6,076 nucleotides of DNA, taken from positions 1 through 6,076 of the forward strand of contig JAGWTK010000246.1 in assembly GCA_028876035.1 (NCBI GenBank), given 5' to 3'. A program made the translations under genes and the position numbers. Positions within the stretch are counted from its first letter, which is position 1; every line of letters begins with the position of its first letter. This stretch comes from Bacteroidota bacterium (GTDB lineage: Bacteria; Bacteroidota; Bacteroidia; Chitinophagales; Chitinophagaceae). Below are positions 1 to 5,646 of this stretch, in pieces. Below the pieces are notes generated by a model. That model was not told where the DNA came from. It worked only from the letters and a program-made list of their open reading frames with translations, and made no database searches.

Positions 1-386
1 GTCTTTGGGAAACCCTTATTCAACCGGGAGAACTGGGGGCACCTCCCCATCTACACCAGGGGTTTGATGAAATTTTACGGGTATTGGAAGGAACAGTCCA
101 TGTAATGGTGGGTGATACGGTAACAGCAGTACCTGCCGGGGGATGGCACCTTCGCCCGAAAGGAATGGTGCACAGTTTCTGGAACAGCGGTGCAGTTCCT
201 GCGCGAACCATAGACCTTTGTTTGCCGGGTGGTCACGAATCGTATATGGAGTCGCTCGCATTGCTGTTTGAAAATGGTAACCGACCCAGGCCAGCGGACT
301 TCGACCGACTGGAGCGTGAACACGATATCCAGTTCAGGTTTGACCTTCTGCCCGCTATCATAAAAACATACAATGTGCATTTGTAA
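1..386 (+). CDS. Cupin-domain metal-binding protein, 5' end missing
   Basis: The frame is open from the window edge (first whole codon at 3) to a TAA at 384-386, giving 127 visible residues; the true start lies to the left. Both cupin motifs are clear. Motif 1 is HLHQGFDE at visible residues 16-23, with Gly30 closing it. Motif 2 is RPKGMVHSFWN at 51-61. His16, His18, Glu23 and His57 are the expected metal ligands. In this superfamily such a single small beta-barrel usually holds Fe, Mn, Zn or Ni. The tail after the barrel (PGGHESYMESLALL and a helical stretch) resembles the C-terminus of small quercetinase-like or sugar-binding cupins, but the substrate cannot be read from sequence. A TTG at 84 is in frame but would delete motif 1, so it is not the start. 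The gene converges with the next one across a 57-bp gap holding only weak hairpins (402-414 and 416-429) and no clear terminator. Confidence 0.88.
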   Translation, partial: LWETLIQPGELGAPPHLHQGFDEILRVLEGTVHVMVGDTVTAVPAGGWHLRPKGMVHSFWNSGAVPARTIDLCLPGGHESYMESLALLFENGNRPRPADFDRLEREHDIQFRFDLLPAIIKTYNVHL

Positions 387-443
387 CCACAAGACCCTGT
401 GGGGTACTGCACCCAAAAAGACTTCTTTTGATTTCTTTGCGAT

Positions 444-1034
444 TTAGAAGTTGAAGGCTGCGCCTGCACTGAAGATATTGGGTTTAACATCATTCAGGCC
501 TTTCATGTATTGAAAACGTACTTCAATATTGTGACTGCCTCGCCCGACAGCAAACCGTAGGCCCGCATTACCTACCGGCCCCATGGCATTGAAATTAGAA
601 GAAGTCTCTGTAACATTGATGATATCAGAAATATTGTAGCTGCCGTGATGATATCCATACCCGGCACCCACAAAATACCCAAAGTGAGCTTCCGCATCTT
701 TGGTGGACCCGGCACCCATATTGAGATTTACAACCAGCGGGACGTTCAACATGAAGCTGAGGGTATTGCTGCTGGAGCTGCCGTACTGGCTGTTGTAACT
801 TGAACTGTAGCTGCCCGAAACACCCGCTGTAAAAGGAATACCGACTGATACAGACATATCATCGCCTTCCACAAAATTAACCCGGGGAGAATACGTGATT
901 CCGCCATTCACAGCGGTTTGGCCACCAGAAGCATTGGCCACAAATACATTTAGTCCAATCCCATGCATAAAACTCTGAGCGTTACCAGCAGCGAAGCAGA
1001 GCATGGTCAGCAGACCAAAAAGAAGTTTTTTCAT
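444..1034 (-). CDS. Secreted outer-membrane beta-barrel-like protein
   Basis: This is a complete 196-residue protein. The N-terminus MKKLLFGLLTMLCFAAGNAQ is a textbook Sec signal peptide: two lysines, a hydrophobic core, and a likely cut after Ala19 that leaves Gln20, as is common in Bacteroidota. No lipobox is present (Cys13 lacks the context). The mature part alternates polar and hydrophobic residues with many Gly, Ser, Tyr and Asn, and ends in AGAAFNF. A terminal aromatic residue is typical of outer-membrane barrels that insert through the BAM complex. Residues 73-90 form a Ser/Tyr/Gly/Asn-rich stretch, probably a surface loop. The size suggests a barrel of about eight strands of the PorT/OmpA-like outer-membrane class. 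Ligand and function are unknown. The start has no Shine-Dalgarno sequence. A degenerate TATTTG box (1085-1090, minus strand) is a weak promoter candidate. The gene is monocistronic between a convergent gene and a 230-bp gap. Confidence 0.75.
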   Translation of the reverse strand: MKKLLFGLLTMLCFAAGNAQSFMHGIGLNVFVANASGGQTAVNGGITYSPRVNFVEGDDMSVSVGIPFTAGVSGSYSSSYNSQYGSSSSNTLSFMLNVPLVVNLNMGAGSTKDAEAHFGYFVGAGYGYHHGSYNISDIINVTETSSNFNAMGPVGNAGLRFAVGRGSHNIEVRFQYMKGLNDVKPNIFSAGAAFNF

Positions 1035-1129
1035 GGATAAAGTTTGGGAGTTAACTAATTTTTAAAAGGTTTGGGTATACTACGCAAATACGCTGAAACG
1101 AGAGATTTATTGCGTTTGGGGCGTTGAGC

Positions 1130-1150
1130 AAGAGGTTAGGGGTAAGAGGT
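1130..1150. repeat. Short tandem repeat, 7-bp period (3 units)
   Basis: Three back-to-back heptamers AAGAGGT, TAGGGGT, AAGAGGT lie in the 230-bp gap between the beta-barrel gene and the thiolase. The outer two are identical and the middle one differs at two positions. The array is short, and its role, if any, is unknown. Confidence 0.5.
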
Positions 1151-1236
1151 CCTTATCCTGTTCAAAATAGCATTCGGAGAAAGGTATAGCACGCAATTAG
1201 CCTTAGGAATACGCACGTAATAACCAGACTGACTTA

Positions 1237-1264
1237 CCAACAGCTAACAGCCAATAGCCAATGC
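1237..1264. repeat. Degenerate 7-bp-period tandem repeat (4 units) abutting the thiolase stop codon
   Basis: Four consecutive heptamers read CCAACAG, CTAACAG, CCAATAG, CCAATGC, with approximate consensus CYAAYAG (CTRTTRG on the other strand). A fifth, weaker unit (CTAAATA, 1265-1271) runs over the thiolase stop codon. The repeat sits immediately 3' of the leftward thiolase gene, where a terminator would be expected, but it does not form a strong GC-rich hairpin with a U tract. Confidence 0.55.
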
Positions 1265-2443
1265 CTAAATACGTTCAATTACCATCGCGCTTGCGCCTCC
1301 GCCGCCATTGCAGATACCGGCAGCGCCAAGTTTTGCATTGTTCGCATGCAGAATATGGATCAGCGTTACCACTATGCGGGCACCACTTGCGCCAAGGGGG
1401 TGACCAATACTCACCGCACCACCATGTACGTTTACACGGGAAGGGTCTAATTTGAGCCTGCGACTGTTTTCAATACCTACCACCGAAAATGCTTCGTTGA
1501 TCTCCCAGTATTCGATATCCTGCATTTTCAGTCCTGCTTTTTGTACGGCCTTCGGAATGGCCAGGCTGGGTGTTGTTGTAAACCATTCAGGTGCTTGTTC
1601 AGCATCCGCATAGGCCCTGATTTTCGCGATGGGTTTGAGTCCAAGTTCTTTTACCTTTTCCCCGCTAACCAACACCAATGCGGCGGCCCCATCGTTAAGG
1701 GTAGATGCATTGGCAGCAGTGACCGTACCATTCTTTTCAAAAGCGGGGGCGAGGGACGGAATCTTGTCGAACTTCACGTTCCAGGGTTCTTCGTCCTTGG
1801 CCACCATTACCGGATCCCCTTTGCGCTGCGGAATTTCAACCGGTATAACTTCATTCGAGAATAAGCCTTTTTCCCAGGCCGACTGACTGCGCTTGTAACT
1901 TTCAATCGCAAACGCATCCTGCTCTTCACGGCTGATACCGCATTCCTTCGCGCACAATTCGCCCGCTAATCCCATGGCCTTACCATCATATACATCCGTT
2001 AATCCATCTTTTACCAATCCATCAATAAGCTGACTATGTCCATACTTATTGCCCCAGCGCAGTTGATCAGCATAAAAAGGAATATTGCTCATGCTTTCCA
2101 TACCACCCGCGACTACTATATCTGCATCTCCCAGCAAAATGCTCTGCGCCGCCTGCGCAATTGCTTTCATACCGCTTGCGCACACTTTATTCACTGTCGT
2201 ACAATTCACTTCATTGGGCAATCCTGCATACTTTGCAGCCTGCCTGGCCGGCGCCTGTCCAAGGTTAGCCTGGATAACACAACCCATTAATACATCCTGC
2301 ACCTGTGTTGGGTCTACGCCAGCCTTTGATAATGCGCCTTTAATAGCTGCAGCACCCAGCTGAGTCGCAGTGAGTGACTTCAATGCACCTCCAAAACTTC
2401 CGATGGGCGTTCTTACCGCCGAAACAATAAATACTTCTTTCAT
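1265..2443 (-). CDS. Acetyl-CoA C-acetyltransferase (biosynthetic-type thiolase)
   Basis: This 392-residue protein has full thiolase length. It reversibly condenses two acetyl-CoA to acetoacetyl-CoA plus CoA, in the cytosol. All catalytic elements are present. The acyl-accepting Cys88 is in NKVCASGMKA, the NEAF motif is at 316-319, His348 is in GGAVSIGHPLGASGAR, and the proton-shuttling Cys378 is in CNGGGGAS. The middle stretches DGLVKDGLTDVY and NGTVTAANASTLNDGAAAL resemble mitochondrial-type acetoacetyl-CoA thiolases (ACAT1), so acetyl-CoA acetyltransferase is preferred over a long-chain 3-ketoacyl thiolase. That preference is inference. No fad, ato or phb partner is visible, so it could serve ketone or branched-chain amino acid degradation, or a synthetic route. 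The ATG start (MKEVFIVSAVRTPIG) matches the family N-terminus exactly. A good promoter lies 20-50 bp upstream. It is divergent from the DUF1905/YdeI-like gene. Confidence 0.95.
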   Translation of the reverse strand: MKEVFIVSAVRTPIGSFGGALKSLTATQLGAAAIKGALSKAGVDPTQVQDVLMGCVIQANLGQAPARQAAKYAGLPNEVNCTTVNKVCASGMKAIAQAAQSILLGDADIVVAGGMESMSNIPFYADQLRWGNKYGHSQLIDGLVKDGLTDVYDGKAMGLAGELCAKECGISREEQDAFAIESYKRSQSAWEKGLFSNEVIPVEIPQRKGDPVMVAKDEEPWNVKFDKIPSLAPAFEKNGTVTAANASTLNDGAAALVLVSGEKVKELGLKPIAKIRAYADAEQAPEWFTTTPSLAIPKAVQKAGLKMQDIEYWEINEAFSVVGIENSRRLKLDPSRVNVHGGAVSIGHPLGASGARIVVTLIHILHANNAKLGAAGICNGGGGASAMVIERI

Positions 2444-2460
2444 ACAGGCAAATTATTCCT

Positions 2461-2490
2461 CAAAGATAGTTGATTGCTTTTGTCGTCAAA
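2461..2490 (-). promoter_or_regulatory. Bacteroidota-type promoter for the thiolase gene
   Basis: On the minus strand a perfect TATCTTTG (-7 consensus TAnnTTTG) lies at 2468-2461. A TTTG -33 element lies at 2490-2487, 18 nt upstream of it. This spacing and both boxes fit the known Bacteroidota primary sigma-factor promoter. Transcription would start near 2455, leaving a leader of roughly a dozen bases before the ATG at 2443. Confidence 0.6.
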
Positions 2491-2513
2491 GGGAAAGGCG
2501 GACGTTGAATGCT

Positions 2514-2521
2514 TACCTTTA
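2514..2521 (+). promoter_or_regulatory. Possible -7 box for the DUF1905/YdeI-like gene
   Basis: TACCTTTA matches seven of the eight positions of TAnnTTTG and lies 28 bp before the chosen ATG at 2549. No convincing -33 TTG is seen at the usual distance, so the assignment is tentative. If real, it lies back to back with the thiolase promoter. Confidence 0.3.
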
Positions 2522-2548
2522 ACATTGGTTATACAAAGGCCATGCTGT

Positions 2549-3031
2549 ATGGAAAAATTCAGGGCGGTTTTGAAGATTATCGGTATCAATCCCTATGTAT
2601 CGCTCCCTCCGCAAGTGCTAGTGCGCATTTGCAAAGCGGCCGGAAAAGAGAAAAGTCCGATCCGGGTAAAGGGGCATATCAATGACCAGCCATTTCAACA
2701 AAACCTTGTGCGCTACCTCGGCGAATGGCACCTGTACATCAACACGACAATATTGCCCCACTCTCCAAAACGAATTGGAGAAAGCATTCGGGTTGAACTC
2801 AGTTTCGATCCCGAACCTGCGCCGGTTCCTGAACACCATGGTTTCAATGCAGCACTAAGCAAGCATCCCCTTGCCAGCAAGGTATTCCGGCAGCTTCCGG
2901 CAAGCCGGCGCAAAGAGATTGTCCGTTACATCGCAGCGCTCAAATCGGAAAAATCCATTGAAGCCAACATTATCCGCGCGATCAACTTTCTGGAAGGAAG
3001 GGGTCGTTTTGTCGGGCGCGATAAGCCATAA
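2549..3031 (+). CDS. DUF1905 / YdeI (OmdA)-like two-domain protein
   Basis: The protein has 160 residues from ATG 2549. Residues 1-90 look like a DUF1905 beta-barrel domain: FRAVLKIIGINPYVSLPP at the start, then a GHINDQPFQQNL segment, an LYINTTI strand, and IGESIRVELSFDPEP at the end. Residues 98-155 look like the helical YdeI/OmpD-associated ('bacteriocin-protection') domain, with FRQLPASRRKEIVRYIAALKS and a final IRAINFLEGRGRF. The usual Trp of that motif is replaced by Tyr127. Members are widespread small cytosolic proteins with no firmly known biochemical activity; the bacteriocin link is by family name only. The frame extends upstream to a TTG at 2474, but the extra 25 residues do not look like the family and would run over the putative -7 box, so ATG 2549 is preferred. 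The Sua5 gene begins 41 bp downstream but appears to have its own promoter. Confidence 0.78.
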   Translation: MEKFRAVLKIIGINPYVSLPPQVLVRICKAAGKEKSPIRVKGHINDQPFQQNLVRYLGEWHLYINTTILPHSPKRIGESIRVELSFDPEPAPVPEHHGFNAALSKHPLASKVFRQLPASRRKEIVRYIAALKSEKSIEANIIRAINFLEGRGRFVGRDKP

Positions 3032-3060
3032 ACCCGTTTTCCTCCCTACTGTTTTCGCAG

Positions 3061-3068
3061 TATCTTGC
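3061..3068 (+). promoter_or_regulatory. -7-like box immediately before the Sua5 gene
   Basis: TATCTTGC, a near match to TAnnTTTG, starts exactly 12 nt before the ATG at 3073. A weak -33-like TTTT lies at 3037-3040, 20 nt upstream. The match is imperfect (TTGC instead of TTTG), but the register equals that of the two later genes. It predicts a start of transcription at or next to the ATG. Confidence 0.4.
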
Positions 3069-3072
3069 GCCG

Positions 3073-4029
3073 ATGTTGTATGAGACTTTGATTGGTGACG
3101 ATGTTCAAATGGCCGCGGACTGGCTATCAAAAGGAGCTTGTGTGGGTGTGCCTACAGAAACGGTCTACGGCCTTGCAGCGAACGCACTTGACGTAGCAGC
3201 TGTTTTGAAAATTTTTGAAGCAAAGCAAAGACCTCATTTTGATCCATTGATTGTGCATGTGGCTGATATTAAGTCTGCAGAAAGGATTACAACAAACATT
3301 CCGGAGAAAGCCAGAAATCTGTTCTCGGCATTTAGTCCCGGTCCGGTTACCATACTACTTCCCAAACAGCCGATCATTCCGGACCTTGTCACTTCCGGAC
3401 TGGACACGGTTGGTATCCGCATCCCTGCGCATCCCTTATTACAGGAATTGCTAAGAAGCCTCCCCTTTCCCCTCGCCGCCCCCAGTGCCAATCCATTTGG
3501 TTATATCAGTCCCACTACAGCCGATCATGTATACGCGCAGTTACAGGGAAAGATCCCTTACATTTTAGACGGCGGCGCATGCAAGGTTGGCATAGAGTCT
3601 ACTATTATAGGGTTTGAAGGGGAGAACCCTGTGTTATATCGTCCGGGCGGACTTAGCGTAGAGCAAATCGAAGCTTGTGTAGGTCCGGTGATCTTCCACA
3701 CTGAATCGGGCAGTCACCCGGCCGCACCGGGCATGCTGAAAACTCATTATGCGCCGCGAAAAAAACTCCGTTGGCTTACAAACGATGCGAAACCCAGCTC
3801 CCGTACTGCCATCATAGGATTTGATAAATACCTTCCGGGCATCGCAGCGGAAAATCAGATTCTGTTATCACCTGCCGGCGATTTGCAGGAGGCAGCAAGC
3901 CGGCTTTTCGCAGTGATGCGCGAGCTCGATGCAAGTGCATTCGAAGAAATCCTGGCAGTTCCTTTTCCTGCGCATGGACTTGGACTCGCCATCAACGACA
4001 GGCTGCGGCGCGCTGCCAGCGAGGAATGA
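3073..4029 (+). CDS. sua5: L-threonylcarbamoyladenylate synthase, Sua5 type
   Basis: This complete 318-residue protein converts Thr, bicarbonate and ATP to threonylcarbamoyl-AMP, the first step of tRNA t6A37 synthesis in the cytosol. The YrdC domain (about 8-200) shows PTETVYGLA at 27-35, Lys51 and Arg53 in AKQRPHFDPLIVHV, SPGPVT at 88-93, PSANPFG at 137-143, IESTI at 174-178 and RPGG at 190-193. The linker PGMLKTHYAP (219-228) follows and closes over the active site in Sua5 enzymes. The C-terminal Sua5 domain (about 243-318) ends in HGLGLAINDRLRRAA. The length and second domain separate it from the shorter TsaC/YrdC form. The partner enzymes TsaD, TsaB and TsaE are not in the window. The start is the first in-frame ATG and matches the family N-terminus; no Shine-Dalgarno sequence is present. 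It follows the DUF1905/YdeI-like gene by 41 bp. Confidence 0.95.
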   Translation: MLYETLIGDDVQMAADWLSKGACVGVPTETVYGLAANALDVAAVLKIFEAKQRPHFDPLIVHVADIKSAERITTNIPEKARNLFSAFSPGPVTILLPKQPIIPDLVTSGLDTVGIRIPAHPLLQELLRSLPFPLAAPSANPFGYISPTTADHVYAQLQGKIPYILDGGACKVGIESTIIGFEGENPVLYRPGGLSVEQIEACVGPVIFHTESGSHPAAPGMLKTHYAPRKKLRWLTNDAKPSSRTAIIGFDKYLPGIAAENQILLSPAGDLQEAASRLFAVMRELDASAFEEILAVPFPAHGLGLAINDRLRRAASEE

Positions 4030-4147
4030 AATTAGGGTGCTCCCTGCAGATGGCTCTCTTGTATTGCTGAAAGATCACTGCCTTCGGAAATTCCGCTTCT
4101 TTCTTTGCTTTGTTAATCCTGAACCGCCTGGTTATTTTCTACTGATC

Positions 4148-4155
4148 TACATTTG
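4148..4155 (+). promoter_or_regulatory. -7 box immediately before the DinB-like gene
   Basis: TACATTTG is a perfect match to TAnnTTTG. It starts 12 nt and ends 4 nt before the ATG at 4160, predicting leaderless or nearly leaderless mRNA. No clear -33 TTG is found at 19-21 nt upstream. The box also decides the start: a longer frame from TTG 3929 would overlap Sua5 and read through this promoter. Confidence 0.55.
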
Positions 4156-4159
4156 CCGT

Positions 4160-4663
4160 ATGAGCCATAAAAGAACAGGTGCTGTCGGCGCACTTTTGGA
4201 CATTTACGAAAACGAAGTAGAAAGTCTGATAACAGTGATTGGTGGCATCAGTGAACATTTCCTTAAGCGTGTCCTCGATCCTACAACAGATGATCCCAAC
4301 TGCCGCAGCATTCAATCCATTCTCACACATGTTGTTCATGCAGGTTTCGGATACGCGGTTAGTATCCGAAAAATAAAATCACCGGCTGAGCAACGCCCGG
4401 AACCTGAGAACCATCCAACCATCTCAGCGTATATTTTGTCACTTCACCGCATGTTTACGTACACAGAGGATACGCTGCAGCTGTTCACTGACAACGAACT
4501 GAGGATTACTGAAAACAAAGACAAAATCATGACGGGCTGGCACCAGCAATACGACCCGGAGCAACTGATGGAACACGCTATCGTGCATATTATGCGCCAT
4601 CAGCGGCAAATAGAAAACCTTATCTGCAATGCACAGCCGTTTAACCAAGAAAATCACAGCTAA
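4160..4663 (+). CDS. DinB/YfiT-superfamily four-helix protein
   Basis: The protein has 167 residues from ATG 4160. It is predicted to be mainly helical and shows the DinB-superfamily metal triad pattern. One His sits in an early helix (SIQSILTHVVHAG, His57 or His60). A late helix EHAIVHIMRHQRQIE has histidines at 139, 143 and 147, matching the family's H-x3-H pair. Members bind Ni, Zn or Mn; some are thiol (bacillithiol or mycothiol) transferases, while many have no known substrate. This is unrelated to DNA polymerase IV, also called DinB. Neither thiol pathway is visible here, so the substrate is unknown. The gap to Sua5 is 130 bp and the gene has its own -7 box. A perfect 10-bp inverted repeat lies within the coding sequence (4345-4371). 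The upstream TTG extension to 3929 is rejected because it overlaps Sua5 by about 100 bp. Confidence 0.75.
   Translation: MSHKRTGAVGALLDIYENEVESLITVIGGISEHFLKRVLDPTTDDPNCRSIQSILTHVVHAGFGYAVSIRKIKSPAEQRPEPENHPTISAYILSLHRMFTYTEDTLQLFTDNELRITENKDKIMTGWHQQYDPEQLMEHAIVHIMRHQRQIENLICNAQPFNQENHS
4345..4371. repeat. Perfect 10-bp inverted repeat inside the DinB-like gene
   Basis: TTTCGGATAC (4345-4354) and GTATCCGAAA (4362-4371) are exact reverse complements around the 7-nt loop GCGGTTA. RNA from either strand could fold into a hairpin. No T tract follows on either strand, so an intrinsic terminator is unlikely. It encodes part of the AGFGYAVSIRK segment. Confidence 0.65.
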
Positions 4664-4682
4664 CTACCAATGACCGCTGTCA

Positions 4683-4713
4683 TTGGGCTGGCGATATGTC
4701 CCTACTACCTTTG
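4683..4713 (+). promoter_or_regulatory. Bacteroidota-type promoter before the HEAT-like gene
   Basis: A TTG -33 element (4683-4685) is followed after 20 nt by TACCTTTG (4706-4713), a perfect TAnnTTTG. The box starts exactly 12 nt before the ATG at 4718, so transcription should begin at or very near the start codon. This is the best complete promoter on the plus strand, and it selects ATG 4718 over the earlier ATG at 4670. Confidence 0.62.
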
Positions 4714-4717
4714 CACG

Positions 4718-5275
4718 ATGAAAATTCGCTTAGCCGAACTATCTGGTGGTGACCGGCGTTCGCTCGGGAAAAGCAAGGAACTGGCTTCGGGGTGCATGGA
4801 TGAGCATGCATTTGAATCTTTGATTCGCTGTTTATGGCATACAGACCGGCGCGTTGCCATGCGGGCCGCTGACGTGGTTGAGAAGATTACAAGCGATCGC
4901 CCGGAACTGCTCGCGGCATTTAAAAACGAGCTTATCAATCTCGCTTTCCATACGAACGCCATAGAAATCCAATGGCATCTTGCACAAATGTTCCCGCGAT
5001 TGCACCTTCCTGCTAATCAAAAAACAATCGTTACAAAATTACTGCTGGACTGGGCGACTGATACAAGTGCCAGTCGTATTGTGCGGGCAAACGCTCTTGA
5101 ATCGATCTATGAGCTAGGGAAAAAGTCTTCCGTATCGATGGCCAAATTGCTGGCGCTTATGGATGTACTGGAAAAAGAAGACAACCCATCAATCAGGGCA
5201 AGAATTAAGAAAATCAGGAAGCGGATATCTGGTGATCTCAGTTTAAATGAATCAAAAAAAATGTCACGCCATTAA
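4718..5275 (+). CDS. HEAT-repeat-like helical protein of unknown function
   Basis: The protein has 185 residues and no signal peptide or membrane segment, so it is probably cytosolic. It is built of paired helices typical of HEAT or Armadillo-like scaffolds. Residues 31-60 include FESLIRCLWHTDRRVAMRAA and DVVEKIT, residues 62-98 include LLAAFKNEL and EIQWHLAQMFPRL, and residues 102-135 include IVRANALESIYEL. The MRAADVVEKI and WHLAQMFPRL signatures recall a family of small HEAT-repeat proteins seen in varied bacteria; I cannot name a function. Such folds usually bind proteins or nucleic acids. The C-terminus is strongly basic (RARIKKIRKRI at 160-170). ATG 4718 is chosen because an ideal -7 box ends 4 bp before it; ATG 4670 would add 16 residues reading through that promoter. 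The DinB-like gene ends 54 bp upstream. The gene ends in a double stop TAATAA, with no clear terminator after it. Confidence 0.72.
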   Translation: MKIRLAELSGGDRRSLGKSKELASGCMDEHAFESLIRCLWHTDRRVAMRAADVVEKITSDRPELLAAFKNELINLAFHTNAIEIQWHLAQMFPRLHLPANQKTIVTKLLLDWATDTSASRIVRANALESIYELGKKSSVSMAKLLALMDVLEKEDNPSIRARIKKIRKRISGDLSLNESKKMSRH

Positions 5276-5316
5276 TAACAATCATACCGTGCAGAAAAAA
5301 TTACCACATTGTAGTA

Positions 5317-5346
5317 TTGTATCGCCTCTTGTGTGTACTACCTTTA
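5317..5346 (+). promoter_or_regulatory. Candidate promoter in the gap before the peptidase
   Basis: TTG (5317-5319) is followed after 19 nt by TACCTTTA (5339-5346), one mismatch from TAnnTTTG. The spacing fits Bacteroidota promoters. Transcription from here would begin near 5351 and give a roughly 400-nt leader before the peptidase ATG, or a separate non-coding RNA. Confidence 0.35.
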
Positions 5347-5451
5347 CTGCCCGGATATTTCTACTCCTATAGGCGACCGGATACTTTCTTTCTTCGTCCG
5401 GCCTGGTTCAGGGACTGGCTTTAGCAACGCAATCATTATCTGGCAAAGATG

Positions 5452-5477
5452 TTACAATGAAGTGAGTTCAATTGTAA
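5452..5477. repeat. 7-bp inverted repeat
   Basis: TTACAAT (5452-5458) and ATTGTAA (5471-5477) are perfect reverse complements 12 nt apart, in the non-coding region before the peptidase. It could be an operator or a weak hairpin, but an inverted repeat of this length can also arise by chance. Confidence 0.35.
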
Positions 5478-5537
5478 GATCAGCATTTGTCAGGCTCCGT
5501 TTCTATTTCGCACCTGTTTGAATCAAACCTCCTGTTA

Positions 5538-5551
5538 CCGGGTATTCCCGG
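5538..5551. repeat. Small GC-rich hairpin
   Basis: CCGGG (5538-5542), loop TATT, CCCGG (5547-5551) form a perfect five-pair GC stem with a tetraloop. It is followed by a C/T-rich run rather than a T tract, so it is not a typical terminator for the plus strand. Confidence 0.35.
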
Positions 5552-5633
5552 CCCCCTCCTCTTCCCGTAGTCAATTCCCGGACAGAACCATTGTCGTTCC
5601 GGCCAAAAATGTTTTGTTCGCAAGTAAAGGCGC

Positions 5634-5646
5634 TGAACCTGGTTCA
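5634..5646. repeat. 13-bp palindrome TGAACCTGGTTCA
   Basis: Six-base arms TGAACC and GGTTCA flank a single central T, 106 bp before the peptidase ATG. The one-base centre cannot form a hairpin, so if functional it would be a binding site for a dimeric regulator. The nine bases CCTGGTTCA recur at 5402-5410. Confidence 0.35.

Noticed and set aside
84..386. Cupin gene starting at TTG 84
   Set aside because: The frame is open to the window edge and cupin motif 1, with its metal-binding HLH, lies before this codon.
402..429. Hairpins between the convergent cupin and barrel genes as a shared terminator
   Set aside because: The stems GGGT/ACCC and AAAAG/CTTTT are only 4-5 bp and weak. This is not enough to call a terminator.
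1541..2363. Plus-strand open frames opposite the thiolase
   Set aside because: They are shadows of a clearly functional thiolase gene. Their translations resemble nothing and start within conserved thiolase codons.
2474..2548. Upstream extension of the DUF1905/YdeI-like gene to a TTG start
   Set aside because: The extra 25 residues do not match the family N-terminus and would overlap the putative -7 box. ATG 2549 begins directly with the DUF1905-like strand.
4085..4095. CGGAAATTCCG near-palindrome between Sua5 and the DinB-like gene
   Set aside because: It has only 5-bp arms around one base, too short to form a terminator hairpin and easily explained by chance.
3929..4159. Extension of the DinB-like gene back to a TTG inside Sua5
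   Set aside because: It would overlap Sua5 by about 100 bp in another frame and read through a perfect -7 box. The family-like helical sequence begins at ATG 4160.
4670..4717. Earlier ATG for the HEAT-like gene
   Set aside because: The 16 extra residues are encoded by the promoter itself (TTG at 4683, TACCTTTG at 4706). ATG 4718 fits the 12-nt register of the neighbouring genes.
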